DNA of 64,000 nucleotides, taken from Stomoxys calcitrans. Its lineage: Eukaryota > Arthropoda > Insecta > Diptera > Muscidae. The DNA lies in NCBI RefSeq assembly GCF_963082655.1, contig NC_081552.1, forward strand, positions 48,584,781-48,648,780. Direction: 5' to 3'. A model generated the notes under the pieces. That model made no database searches, was not told where the DNA came from, and saw only the letters and a list, made by a program, of their open reading frames with translations. The number at the start of each line of letters is the position of its first letter. Within the stretch, counting starts at the first letter, position 1. The translations under genes were made by a program, and so were the position numbers. Positions 44,758 through 57,196 of the stretch are shown here, piece by piece.

Positions 44758-44820
44758 GAAAACATATTAGAGAGTTAAAGAAGGCGCTGCGGAACGGGCC
44801 CGGTTCGGTTAGTTATATAT
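44758..44820. repeat. E-related end fragment
   Basis: AAAGAAGGCGCTGCGGAACG, then GGGCCCGGTTCGG and TTATATATAAG resembles the GC block near 25430 and, reversed, near 46855. Confidence 0.5.
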
Positions 44821-45039
44821 AAGAAATTTGCATACGGAAAATTTACCCTTGACCATTCCTTTAAGGAGCAGCGGGAAACTTCTCTTACATCAATGAGTGA
44901 AGTCGGATAAAGGTTAAAGTTCAACGATAAAGTACCTCTTTTTTGGCTTGTCTTAAGGTAAATAACCCACAAGTGTCGCCAGCATAAGGAAGGAATAACT
45001 ACCGCTGCACCTTTTTCGTGATATTCTTGCCGGGGCATA
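44821..45039 (-). mobile_element. Diverged SINE fragment
   Basis: It shows the same order of motifs as the SINE body on the minus strand (CCATTCCTTTAAGGAGC, CATCAATGAG, CCAGCATAAGGAAGG), but more diverged and without the B box. A minus-strand open frame through it is not a gene. Confidence 0.6.
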
Positions 45040-46870
45040 AAAAATTCAGGTAAAATTTCACTTTTATAAAAAACTAGCTTTATTTCAGCCCGATACTCTC
45101 ATGATGTCAGATTTAGGCGTGTTTTCGGAGGTGAGGTGGTCCCCCAGACACTTGACCCCGAAGTCAGCATCGTGCTCTTCTCTCAAATACCATTTATTTA
45201 AACTCATTTTGCAATTGGTTTTTGAGGGGAGTTTTCAGGATGAGGCGTCCCCCAAACACAAATTCGTTTTCTAATCTCAAAAAAATTTCATTTGAGCCAC
45301 ATATTGGCATGGTCAAAAAATATTTACCCTGTGGGGGGGTTTGGGGAAGGGGTGATGCCTAAAATGCATGGTCCTAAATTTGGATATCAAATCCGTATTC
45401 TACTCCCAAATACCTTTATTTGAGCACTATATTACGATGGTCAATAAAAAATTGGTGTTTGATCAAGAAAATTGGTCCCGAAAGTGGACCCCGATTCCTT
45501 TCCTTCCATTCCTTTAAGCCCCTCATTGATATGGTCGATTTAGGGGTGTTTTGGGTTGTGGTGTGGTCCCCCAAACACTAAGCCCTGAAATATATCAGCA
45601 ACGTGCTCTATCCTTATATATTTGAACCCCATATTGCCATTGGCCTCAAAATTGGATATCAAACTCGTTTTCTAATCACAAATATCATTCACTTAAACCC
45701 CTTATTGAAAAAGCCTGCAAATATGTACGGTTTGCGGTATGGGCCCTAAAAACTAGGAATATCGAACTCCACTATCTTGAAGACCCAAATTGTCTTGGTG
45801 AGCAAATACGTCCTACTTGGGGGTTGTTATGGTGGTGGGACGTCCCCTAGACAGTTGGTCCCGAATGTTGATGTCAGATTCATGGTCTACTCCCAAATAC
45901 CCTTCATTCGAGCTCAATTTTTCCATAGTCGGCAAACATGACCGGTTTGGAGGGTGTTTTGGGCGATGGGCTGGCCACTCAGTGACTTGGCTTTGAAAAT
46001 ATATATTAGATTCGTCTTTTAGTCTAAAATACCTCTTATTTAAGCCTCCTATTGCAAATGTCAGCAAATACTTTCTGTTTGGATGGTGTTATGGGGGTAG
46101 GGTGGCCCCATAGACACTTTTCCCGAACATTGATATCAGATTCCTACTTTACTTCCAAAGACCTTTCATTTGATGCCCATATTGCTACGGTCGTAAATTT
46201 GTCTTCTTTGTGGTATGTTCTCGGGGATGGGCGGTCCCCCAAACACTTGGTCCCACATCTGGATATCAGATTCGTATTCTACACTCAAATACCTTTTATT
46301 TAAGCCCCATGGTCAGTAAATAAGTCCTGTTTGGGGGGTGTTTTGGGTGCTGGGGTGGTCCCCAAACACTTGGTCTGACAATTGGATATCAGATACGCTT
46401 TCCAATCTTAATAGTTTTCATTTGAGTCCCATATTGTCGTGATTGCTGTATATGTTATATCCCATATTGTCGTTATTGCTGTGTATAAATATGTTTGGTA
46501 AGTTTTAGGGTGGGGCGCCTCTTCTAGGTACCTAATCCGAAATTTGAGTATCAATGTTTTGTTTGTAGGTTACTATAAGAGAGCACATAGAATTTGGCTT
46601 AAATCGCACCACCCATCTCCGAGATCTGGCGTTTCTGAAAATTAGGGTTAGGGGGAGGGTCCGCTCCCCCTTAAGATATCAAAAAATGTTGTACTCATTT
46701 TCACCACGGGATCATTATCCACCATCAGTGAACATTTCAAGAAAATCGGTTCAGCTGTTTCTGAGTCTATAAGGAACATACAAACAAACAAATATACAAA
46801 CATAGAAACAAACCTACAAACAAACATAAATTAATTTTTATATATAAGACTAGCTGAGCCCGGCCCGCTC
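45040..46870 (+). mobile_element. Family E element, long plus-oriented array with 3' end
   Basis: About eleven or twelve units of roughly 125 bp have a marker CCCAAACACTTGGTCCC (for example about 46237 and 46360) and GGATATCAGATTCGTATTC. The unique 3' end contains CACCCATCTCCGAGATCTGG (46612), AAGAAAATCGGTTCAGCTG (46739) and CATACAAACAAACAAATATAC, and finishes with TAGCTGAGCCCGGCCCGC at about 46853. Confidence 0.75.
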
Positions 46871-47380
46871 TACTGCGCCCGATTATGCTATGTTGGAGAG
46901 AAGTACTCTGAATTTGAACATTTCTGCGTAATTGTAGCTGAAATAGTATTCCAATTTTCCTATGTATTTTTCTACACTCAAGTACCTCTTATTTAAACCC
47001 CACATTGCAATGGTCAGTAAAGTCCTTCTTGGGATGTGTTGGACCCCCAGACCCTTGGTTCCAAAAGTGAAAGTCAATTTCGTGCTCTATTCCCAAAGGC
47101 CTTTCATTTAAGATCCATATTGCCATGGTCGGAAAATGTGTCCGATTTAAGGGGTTTTATAGTAGTGGGGTGAGCCACGAAACACTTAGTTTCGCAATTG
47201 GATATCAGACTCGGCTTCTACTCTCAAATACCTTTAATTTGAATCCCATATTGTAGTGGTTGGTCTATAAATCCGTTTGCCGGGTTTTGGGGGTGGGCGG
47301 CTCTGCTAGGCATCCCACCACAGAATTTGATACCAAATTGTTTGCTTTTGGATCCTTCTTATATTCCTATATTTTATTTT
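46871..47380 (+). repeat. Family E units, second run
   Basis: More plus-oriented units (GGTAGTGGGG-like, TTGGATATCAGACTCGG, CCTTTAATTTGAATCCC) follow directly on the preceding E 3' end. They end shortly before the A element. Confidence 0.65.
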
Positions 47381-48214
47381 TATGCCCTCCACCATAGGAT
47401 GGGGGGTATACTAATTTCGTCATTCTGTTTGTAACTACTCGAAAGTATATATATTCTTGATCGTCGCAACATTTTATGTCGATCTAGCCATGTCCGTCCG
47501 TCTGTCTGTCGAAAGCACGCTAACTTCCGAAGGAGTAAAGCTAGTCGCTTGAAATTATGCGCAAATACTTCTTATTAGTGTAGGTCGGTTGGTATTGTAA
47601 ATGGGCCATATCGGTCCATGTTTTGATATAGCTGCCATATAAACCGATCTTGGGTCTTAACTTCTTGAGCCACTAGAGGGCGCAATTCTTATCCAATTTC
47701 GCTGAAATTTTGCAAGACGTATTTTATTCTCACTTTCAACAACTGTTCCAAATAAGGTTCAAATCGGTTCATAACCTGATATAGCTGCCATATAAACCTA
47801 TCTGGGATCTTGACTTCTTGAGCCTCTAGTGGTCGCAATTATTATCCGATTTGCCTGAAATTTTGTACGACGGATCCTCTCATGACCATCAACATACGAG
47901 TTTATTATGGTCTGAATCGGTCTATAGCCCGATACAGATCCCACATAAATCGTTCTCTCTATTTAACTTCGTGAGCCCCAATGTGCGCAATTCTTATACG
48001 AATTGGCTGAAATTTTACACAGGTTTCCAACATATAATTTAATTGTGGTCCGAACCGGACCATATCTTGATATCGTTTTAATAGCAGAGCAACTCTTTTC
48101 TTATGTCCTTTTCTGCCTAAGAAGAGATGCGGGGAAAAGAACTCGACAAATGCGATCCATGGTGGAGGGTATATAAGATTCGGCCCGGCCGAACTTAGCA
48201 CGCTTTTACTTGTT
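47381..48214 (+). mobile_element. Family A element, short copy
   Basis: TATGCCCTCCACCATAGG, core with a deletion that removes the GTCTGAGACCCCATA block, a minimal GTCC tract, two units, A 3' region with palindrome and terminal motif. It carries one of the shortest tracts among the A copies. Confidence 0.9.
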
Positions 48215-48706
48215 TGTTATGATACCCAGCAACTGTGCGATGCATGGTTCAAATCGGTCCATAAACTGATATAGCTGCCATATAAACCGATCTGGGATCT
48301 TGACTTCTTGAGCCTCTAGTGGTCGCAATTATTATCCGATTTGCCTGAAATTTTGTACAACGGATCCTCTCATGACCATCAACATACTAGTTTATTATGG
48401 TCTGAATCGGTCTATAGCCCGATGCAGCTCCCATATAAATCGATCTCTCTATTTTACTTCTTGAGCCCCCAAAGGGCGCAATTCTTATTCGAATTGGCTG
48501 ACATTTTACACAGGTCTCCAACACATAATTTGATTGTGGTCCAAACCGGACCATATCTTGATATCGCTCTAATAGTAGAGCAAATCTCTTCTTATATCCT
48601 TTTTTGCCTAAGAAGAGATGCCGGGAAAAGAACTCGATAAATGCGATCCATGGTGGAGGGTATATAAGATTCGGCCCGGCCGAACTTAGCACGCTTTTAT
48701 TTGTTC
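48215..48706 (+). mobile_element. Family A 3' portion in tandem
   Basis: Begins in mid-unit at TGTTATGATACCCAGCAACTG directly after the previous terminus, and the junction sequence CTTGTTTGTTATGATA fits both sides. One unit, A 3' region, palindrome and GCACGCTTTTATTTGTT follow. Confidence 0.87.
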
Positions 48707-48960
48707 TTTATTCAAAGGACCGATAGGTTGTCATAACAAAGATTCATGCTGATTATTAATTTTCACCACTCTGCCCTGCCTCTGTTTTTAATTGCATCAA
48801 CTAAATCCAATTGGATCAAACAGTTTCATTTGAAGATTGCCAGATGACGCTAATTTAAATGTTAGTGCAACTCGCTTAGAGTGGATCATATGGCATGGTG
48901 GTTGTCTATGAATGACTATTCATATAATACCTATTAAATAGTCATCATTTAGTCTTTTTT
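48707..48960. other. Unassigned spacer
   Basis: No repeat or gene recognised in about 250 bp. Confidence 0.35.
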
Positions 48961-50633
48961 TATGTCCACCACCGAAGGATGGGGGTATATTAATTTCATC
49001 ATTCCGTTTGCAACACATCGAAATACTCACTTCCGACTATATTCTTGATCAGAGTAAAAATCTAAGACGATCTAGACATGTCCGTCCGTCTGTCTGTTTA
49101 AATCACGCAACAATCTTTCAAAATAGGGATATTGAACTGAAACTTAGCAAAGATTCGTTTTTTGTCCATAAGAAGGTTAACTTCGAAGATATGCTTTATC
49201 GGACTATATCTTGATATAGCCCCCATATAGACCGATCCGCCGATTTATGTCCTTAGGCGCATAAAAACCACATTTATTATCCGATTTTGCTGAAATTTTG
49301 GACTGGGAGTTGTGGTAGGCCCTTCAATATCCTCCGCCAGATCGGTTCAGATTTGGATATAGCTGCAATATAGACCGATCCTCCGATTTAGAGTCTTAGG
49401 CCCATAAAAGCCACATTTATTGTCCGATTTAGCTGAAATTTGGGACATTGAGTTGTGTTAGGTCATTCGACTTCCTTCGTCAATTTGGCCTAGATCGGTT
49501 CAGATTTGTATATAGCTGTCATATAGGCCCATTCTCCGATTTATGGTCTTAGGCCCATAAAAGCCACATTTATTGTCCGTTTTAGTTGAAATTTAGGACA
49601 GTGAGTTGTGTTAGGTCCTTCAATTTCCTTCGTCAATTTGGCCTAGATCGGTTCAGATTTGTATATAGCTGTCATATAGACCCATTCTCCGATTTATGGT
49701 CTTAGGCCCATAAAAGCCATATTTATTGTCCGATTTAGCTGAAATTTGGGACAGTGAGTTGTCTTGGGCCCGTCAACATCTTTTTAAATTTTGCCCTGAT
49801 CGATTCATATTTGGATAAGGCTGCCATATAGACCGACTTCACGGTTTAAGGTTTTGGGCCCACATTGCATTTATTGTCCGATATCGCCGAAATTTGGAAC
49901 AGTGAGTTATGTTAAGCCCCTTGACATACTTCTGCAATATCGCACAGATCGGTCCAGATTTGGAAGCTGCCACATAGACCGGTATCTCAGTTTTAGGTTT
50001 TGGGGTTATAAAAGGCGCATTTATTGTCTGATGTCGCTGAAATTTTAGACAGTGAGTTTAGTTAGTCTCTACGACGTCCATCTACAATTTGGAAGATCGG
50101 CCCAGATTTGAATATAGCTGCCATATAGATTGATCTCTGGATTTAAGGTTTTGGGCCCATAAAAGGCGCATTTATAGTCCGATTTCGCCAAAATTTGGGA
50201 CAGTACTTTGTGTAAGGCTCTTCGACAATTTTCTGCAGCTTGGCCCAAATCGGTCCAGATTTGGATATAGCTGCCATGTAGGCCGATATCTTGATTTAAA
50301 GTCTTGGCGCTATAAAAGGCGCATTTATAATCCGATTTCACCGAAATTGTACACAGTGACTTATGTTAGGCTTTTTGACATCCGTGTCGTTTATGGTTCA
50401 GATTGGTTTAATTTTAGATATAGCTACTAAAAAGATCACTATTTTGTTATGCACAATTGAACAATTGTACTTATTAGTATTTGGTCCAAATCGGAACATA
50501 TTTCGATATAATTGCTATGGGACATAAGGTATGAAATTTTTACCGAATTTTGATGAAAGGTGGTTTACATATATACCCGAGGTGGTGGGTATCCAAAGTT
50601 CGGCGTGGCCGAACTTTACGCTTTTTACTTGTT
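48961..50633 (+). mobile_element. Family B element, full length
   Basis: TATGTCCACCACCGAAGGATG, partly deleted core, short tract, about eight units, GAGGTGGTGGGTATCC, altered palindrome (TTCGGCGTGGCCGAA) and TTTACGCTTTTTACTTGTT. Two neighbouring units at about 49440-49740 are nearly identical (CGGTTCAGATTTGTATATAG), indicating local unit duplication. Confidence 0.9.
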
Positions 50634-51830
50634 TTTAAATCATATTAAATTATCATATTAAACAATTTTCTGTGGTAAAAAACTAATTTGCCAGTCTATA
50701 TATGTTTGGTGCGGTGGCGATAGTTCTTACCGTGTAAAACTCTTAAACAAAAAAGTGTTGCCCAGCAACACGTCGTTCGGTCTTGTCTATCGGTGAGCTA
50801 AAAATGGTTGCAACCTTATTGTTATAATTCAGAATTTTATAATTTCGGGGCTATGGCGGCCTACACGTTAATTAAATCTCACAGTGTACCGTTAGGTCAT
50901 TATAATTGATCGACCGTTTTGGGGTGAGGTGGTCCGCTAGATATATAAGCATAATAATGATATCAGATTCGCAGTACACAACCTTATACCTTTAGTTTAA
51001 CCTCATATTGTCATGATTGGTGTATACAGCCGTTTGGTGGAGGGCGTCTATATGAGCAAAAATTTGAATGACGCACTCAACTCAAAAAAATCTATCACTT
51101 GATTCCCCATTGTTTTGATAGGACAAACAACCTATTGGAGGCGATTTTAGGAGGTAAAACACCACCTAGATTCTTGGACACAAAGTTTAGTGTCATATTC
51201 GTAATCTGCTCTCAAATATCTATCATTTGAGTTTCATCAAGCTATGATTGAGTAGTATTCCCATTGGGGGAGCTTATCGGGGAAATGGCGACTATCAATT
51301 ACTTGGACCTCGTTTTTTATGTCACATTCCTAGTCTACTCTCGAATACCTTTCATTTGAGTCCTATATTGATATATATCAGCCCAATATGTCTATTTGGA
51401 GCAGTTTTCGGGCTTGGGCTACCCTTGGATACTTGAACCCAAGTTTTTATAACACATTCGCTTTCTACCTTCCAATAGTTATCATTTGATACCCATATTG
51501 TACCTATCGGTCAACTTTTTATTTTGATTTTGGATTCGCCCCCTTCCAAAATCAACAAATTACATAGCCTATACCTCCTTCCTGACCATATTCGTAATCT
51601 TGTCGCGAATACCTTTCATTCGATTCCCATTTTGTCATTATCGTCCAATAAACTTATTTTGGGGGGTTTTGGGGTCGGGGCGGCCCCCCAAAAACTTGGA
51701 CCCAAATTTTTAATATGGAATTTGTACTCTTGAAATTCTTGAAAATGTTTACTTTTCCAATTACCTCCAACATACGCACAAGTACCGCCTAAATCATTTT
51801 ACATCCTTATAGATCTCTTATATAAGATGT
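50634..51830 (+). mobile_element. Family E element, plus orientation with 5' flank
   Basis: A non-tandem head (GGTGCGGTGGCGATAGTTC, AGTGTTGCCCAGCAACACG) is the reverse of 37140-37400. E units then run to about 51780. Confidence 0.7.
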
Positions 51831-51930
51831 ACTCCCGATTACATTTCGTGAGACCCCTATGGGGAGCAATTCTTATCCGATTTGGCTGAAATTTTGCACA
51901 AAGCCTTCTAAAGGGTTATTTTTTAAGAAC
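51831..51930 (+). repeat. A/C-type unit fragment
   Basis: About 95 bp resembling an A/C 3' unit (ATTCTTATCCGATTTGGCTG, AAATTTTGCACAAAGCC). Confidence 0.55.
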
Positions 51931-52339
51931 TACAGGAAAGTTTTTCAAAAACATAATATTCAGAAAAATGCATGAAATCTTTATTTGAATATGTAGTTCG
52001 GTCCATATAGTTAAAAGTTTGAAGACTATTTCATGCCAATGTTGACCGTGACTGCGTCTCAGTTGGTTCATCCCCTAAGTCCAATTTTGTCATTCTCTTT
52101 CCAACATTTCGGCCGATATCTCACGAATAAATGCAATGAATCAATGTTGTCTTTCTATACGTCGGTTAAAGAGGACTAGTCTGTATAGACATGAACTTTA
52201 CCAAAGCCCCAAAAAAAAAAAAAAATAGTCTAGGGCGTTAAATCGCACGATTGTTAAAGCTTTATTCCTAAGATAATTTCTAAATTATGTCAATAATTTT
52301 TTTCTAAGGAAAAATTTGTAAAAATGTTATCAAAGTTTG
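51931..52339. other. Unassigned spacer with poly-A tract
   Basis: The A14 run at about 52210-52224 is the only structure seen. Confidence 0.35.
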
Positions 52340-53375
52340 TCAATAATCTGATGCTTACGTATTTTAGTCTAATTGGCTATGACAGAACATTTGTTCCACT
52401 AGCCGAACGTATTGTAGAATAGCGTTCCAACTGCCTCGATCTTCTGGGCTCATTCTAAAAACTGTGACACCAAGTTTCAAGGTGTCTTCCACCACTTGAT
52501 CTTTCCATCGGGTTTTTGGCCGTCCCGATTTGCGTACACCACCGTGTTTGCCTTCGAAAGACATCTTTGCTGGAGCTTCTGCATCCATTCTGACAATGTG
52601 AACTGGCCAACGCAGCCGTTGTATATTGACACGTGTAACAATGCTATCGTCGACGACGCCTATATTCTCCATTAACGCAAACTGGTCCATATAATTTACA
52701 AAGAATCTTTCTCTCAAATACTCCAATTACTGTCTCGTCTTGAAAAGTACCCATGCCTCAGAGCCATACAACAACACGGTTAGTATCGGTGTCTTTTATA
52801 TGATTTGTCGTTCTCGGGACTTTTCCAGGATTTGGCGCAGTGTGAATATCTTGTCTAGGGTGGATTTACCAAGTCTAAAGCCACATTGATAGGGCCCAAT
52901 TATCTCATTGACATTAGGTATTAGTCGTTCACACAGTACTTTCGAGAGCATCTTGTTTGCAATGGAGAGGAGTTGGCACATTCCGTCTTGTCTGCTTTCT
53001 TGGGTACGGGACATCGTATGCTAAGATTCCAATCATCGGGTATGCGTTCTTCTAGCCAGATTGCACAGACAAGCTGATGCATACGCCTAATCAGCGTCTC
53101 TCCTCCGGTCTTAAATAGTACAGCGGATCGGGTCACTGCTACTTCGAACTCATTCTGACTAAAACCCTAACATTCTGTACCATTATCAGGGATTGAATCT
53201 GCGGTATGCTCTTCGCCGCCATCGTCAGACGCTAGCAGTTGTGTAAAATGTACTTTCCATATCCTTAGCATGCTATCTGTATCAGTCTCTGCAGGAGGAT
53301 GTGCCTGCACCAAAGCCATCGGTAGAATTTCCGGATTTCATTCTGACTCCTGTACATCTCAATTCGCTCACACTT
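52340..53375 (-). pseudogene. Non-LTR retrotransposon remnant with RT palm deleted
   Basis: On the minus strand, from the right: a pre-RT segment (YRSQNEIRKFYR, then in another frame LRIWKVHFTQLLASDDG, about 53350-53200), RT start (MHQLVCAIWLEERIPDDWNL at about 53080-53020), ISL-like SLLSIANKMLSKVLCERL and IGPYQCGFRLGKST (52990-52860). The RT palm with the YADD box is missing. The sequence jumps at about 52790 to a post-RT region (ALRHGYFSRR/GMGTFQDET frames) and a C-terminal basic part, QRLRWPVHIVRMD and RKSGRPKTRWKDQVVEDT (52640-52480). Stops and frame changes throughout. Resembles the insect endonuclease-RT elements often labelled RTE/CR1-like; clade not certain. Confidence 0.8.
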
Positions 53376-53705
53376 ACGTCATTCCCAATATAACCTGATA
53401 TAGTCCCAATAAAAACCTATATCAAATTTTGCAAGGAGTGTTTTGTTTGACTTCTAACAACGGTGCCGTACGGTTCAAATCTGACGATAATCTGTTATAT
53501 AGTCCCTATAAAAACCGAGCTCCCGACTAGTCCTCTACGTCAGGCACAGATTGAGGTTAGAAACCTCAGATTTTAAGAAACTTCGTACGTTAAATACGCA
53601 CACATCTTCAACTGGGTTCATTTGTGGACATTTTTCGCAGAATCCAAGTTGGTGGGTTGCCAAGAATCGGCCCGGCCGAACTTTGAGCATTTCTACTTTT
53701 TTATT
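53376..53705 (+). mobile_element. Family C-like element, degenerate 3' portion
   Basis: AATATAACCTGATATAGTCCC, about two units, then TTGGTGGGTTGCCAAGAATCGG, CGGCCCGGCCGAACTTTG and ATTTCTACTTTTTTATT. The palindrome survives as TCGGCCCGGCCGA. Confidence 0.65.
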
Positions 53706-54050
53706 ATGCTCTGCACCACTTAATTGGTACAGGGTGTTATAATTCAGTGAATTTTTTTGTATCACCCAGAAGGAAGAAATATGAAACTATTGATAAATGT
53801 AAGAATCGACTCAGCATCACATTCTGATTCTATTAAGCTATGTCCGTTCGTCTATCCCCCTAGAAAAAATTCCATACACATATATATTTTTGCCCGATTT
53901 GTACCTCTAGAGCTTACATCAGCTCATTTATCAACAGATTTTCTTAAAAATTTCGCACAATGTCTTTTGCGACTTCTCTTGTTTGTAGGGACTTTGGTTC
54001 AAATCGGTTCAGATAAAGATAGTTTTTTATTTATTTTCTGCCGATTTTGA
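53706..54050 (+). mobile_element. Family D element, 5' end
   Basis: TGCTCTGCACCACTTAATTGG, GGTACAGGGTGTTATAATTC, core with TTAAGCTATGTCCGTTCG and CGTCTATCC, then part of a unit (ATATATATTTTTGCCCG). It is the mirror of the 5' ends at 6560-6597 and 40793-40828. Confidence 0.65.
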
Positions 54051-55098
54051 GTATTATTGCAATAATTGCGTTTAAAATATTAGGTTTTTTTGGATTTATT
54101 TCTATATTTTGTCAATTTTTTATTTTTTATAAAAAAGTTTTTTTTTTTTTTAATTTTGTTTGCAGAGAAAATCGGCCCGATTTGTATTACTGACGCTCTA
54201 CCGCCAGTCTTATCTGACTTGTTTGAAATTTTTTGTTTAAACCAAGTTCTTAAAATTTCTCTGTAAAAATTATATTTGGCTCGAGTTAAAGGTATTTTTC
54301 TTCTTCTGAACCTTAAAAAATGGTAATCGTTTCCAACCACTTCTATGTCCTTCCTAAATAATTTCATGAAATTTTAATATTCCAATACAGGTTGTCTACC
54401 CCTCTCCTTTGAATATTGTCTTTTTCCCTTTAAATTCTATACCTTACCCCAAGCTAAATTTAAAACTCCTCAACTCCTAAAAGACTTGCTCCAATGACAT
54501 GGTCGTCGCATACCACATTCACTAAACAATAACAGCAACCAAAGTCATCTATACATTCACTCTGATTTAGTGGTATGGTTTAAGTATGGTTGATGAATCT
54601 GAGAGTTGCGAGGAATGAGGAGCCTAGCGAAAGGACTTAATTTGCTATTTAATTCTATTGTTTGTGTTTAGTTATTTATGCAAAATATTTCATTTGAAAT
54701 CATGCCATTGTCTAAGTCCTTGTTTCTATTGTCCCCCGCCTGTACAATGAAGTTGTTGCTGTGGTTGAGTTTCTCTCTATCATTGGATACATTGTTGTTG
54801 TTGTATTTGTTGCCTTTGCGTTTGTTGTTGTACTCTATATCCTTTAGGGCATTTTCAATTTATTTTTGTCACTTGATTCATGTAACTTTTTGCTGCGCCA
54901 TATATATGGTATTTGTATTAGTACATGGTATAAGGTCCATGGTTTATGGGTATTAGGGTGGAGCGGCAATGGAAGACATTGTTTTGTAACATATCAGCTA
55001 TAGAAAAATAGAGCTGTTTATATGGACAGACACAAAGACGAGCGGACTACATACGGATGTAGGGACGGACAAAACAAAGAAAGACAAAATAAACATGT
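54051..55098. other. No supported gene
   Basis: AT-rich sequence (54060-54160), then apparently non-repetitive DNA with GTTGTT-rich simple sequence near 54790-54835. Open frames of under 100 codons show no recognised domain. Confidence 0.4.
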
Positions 55099-56473
55099 AA
55101 CAAGTAAAAAGGCGTTAAGTTCGGCCGGGCCGAACTTTGGATACCCACCACCTCGGGTATATATGTAAACCAACTTTCATCAAAATTCGGTGAAAATTTC
55201 ATACCTTATACTCATATACCTCATACCGATCTGAACTATATACGACATGGATGTCGAAAAGCCGAACATAAATCAGTGTGTCAAATTTCAGTGAAATCGG
55301 ATTATAAATGCGCCTTTTATGGGGCCAAGACTTTAAATCGAGATATCGGTCTACATGGCAGCTATATCCAAATCTGGACCGATTTGGGCCAAGTTGCATA
55401 AACATGTCGAAGAGCCTAACACAAAGCACTGTCCCAAATTTCGGCGAAATCGGACAATAAATGCCTTTTTTATGGGCCCTAAACCTTAAATCCAGAGATC
55501 GGTCTATATGGCAGCTATATTCAAATCTGGACCGATCTGGGCAAAATTGAAGAAGGACGTCGAAGAGCATAACCAAACTCACTGTCTCAAATTTCAGCGA
55601 CATCGAACAATAAATGCGTCTTTTATGGGCCCAAAACCTAAAACCTAGATATCGGTCTATATGGCAGCTATATCAAAATCTGGACCGATCTGTGCGATAT
55701 TGCAGAAGTATGTCAAGGGGCTTAACTTAACTCACTGTTCCAAATTTCGGCGACATCGGACAATAAATGAGCATTTTATGGGCCCAAGACCATAAATCAA
55801 GAAAACGGTCTATATGGCAGCTATATCCAAATCTGAACTGATCTGGACCAAATTGAAGAAATATGTCAAAGGGCCTAACACAACTCACTGTCCCAAATTT
55901 CACCAAAATCGGATAATGAATGTGGCTTTTATGGGCCTTACACCATAAATCGGAGGATCAATATATATGGCAGCTATATCCAAATCTGGACCGATCTGAG
56001 CCAAATTAACGAAGGATGTCGACGGGCTTTACACAATTCACTGTCTCGAATTTCATCAAAATCAGATAATAAATGTGGCTTTTGTGGGCCTAAGACCCTA
56101 AACCGGAGGATCGGGCTATATGGCAGCTATATCCAAATCTGAATGTGGCTTTTGTGGGCCTAAGACCCTAAATCGGCGGATCGGTATATATGGGGGATAT
56201 CAAGATATAGTCCGATATAGCCCATCTTCGAACTTAACCTGCTTATGGACAAAAAAAGAATCTGTGCAAACTTTCAGCTCAATATCTCAATTTTTAAAGG
56301 CTGTAGCGTGATTTCAACAAACAGACGGACAGACGGACGGACATTCTAGATCGTCTTAGATTTTTACCCTGATCAAGAATATATATACTTTATAGGGTCG
56401 GAAATGGATATTTCGATGTGTTGCAAACGGAATGACAAAATGAATATACCCCCTTCCTTCGGTGGTGGGTATA
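55099..56473 (-). mobile_element. Family B element, full length
   Basis: AACAAGTAAAAAGGCGTTAAG, TTCGGCCGGGCCGAA, ATACCCACCACCTCGGG, about seven reversed units, GACGGACAGACGGAC tract (56320-56342), core and 5' hairpin ending GGTGGTGGGTATA. Confidence 0.93.
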
Positions 56474-56525
56474 AAAAACGTGCTACCTTCGTCCGGGACG
56501 AATTCTATATACCCTCCACCATTAG
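56474..56525 (-). mobile_element. Family A 3'-end fragment
   Basis: AACGTGCTACCTTCGTCCGG, TATATACCCTCCACCATTAGG: only the terminal 50 bp of a diverged A element, between B and E. Confidence 0.6.
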
Positions 56526-57196
56526 GAGGCAAACAGGTCTGTCATTATACTCATTTAAAATTTTCACAGATTGTGAGGAGTGGTCCGGAAGGAGCAATAT
56601 GTAATTTATTGATATCGGTAGGAGGCGGACCCTTCCCCTTACCCTAAAAGTACGACCCCAAAACAAAAGTGAACCGATCGGGACAATATGGGACTCAAAT
56701 GATAGGTATTCAGGAGTAGACTACGAATTTATTTATTATTAATTGGATCCAAGTAACTGGGAGGACGCCCCGAATACAAAACCCCCTAAAATAGGTTTAT
56801 TGGACGATAATGACTCAAATGAAAGGTATTCGGGAGAAGAGTACGAATACGGTTCGGAAGGAGCAATAGGCTATATAATTGTTTTAATATCGCAAGGGAG
56901 GCGGATCCCCCCTTACGCCAAAAGTACCACCCAAAAATAAAAGCGGTCCGATCGGGACAATATGGCATTTAAATGAAAGGTATTGAAGAGTAGGGCATGA
57001 ATTTCATATTTAAAATTCGTCCAACTAATGAAAGGTATTGGAGAGTAGAACTTGAATATGGTATTGAAAATTGGGATCAAGTATCCAAGGAGTCGCCCAA
57101 CCCCAAGAAACTCCCCCAAGCAGCCATATTGGATGTCCATATAAATATGGGACTCAAATGAAAGGTATTCGGGAGTAGACTACGAATATATGATAT
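56526..57196 (-). repeat. Family E units, reversed
   Basis: GGGACAATATGGGACTCAAATG and GAAAGGTATTCGGGAG motifs, cut sharply by the A element at 57197. Minus-strand open frames here are repeat translations. Confidence 0.7.
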
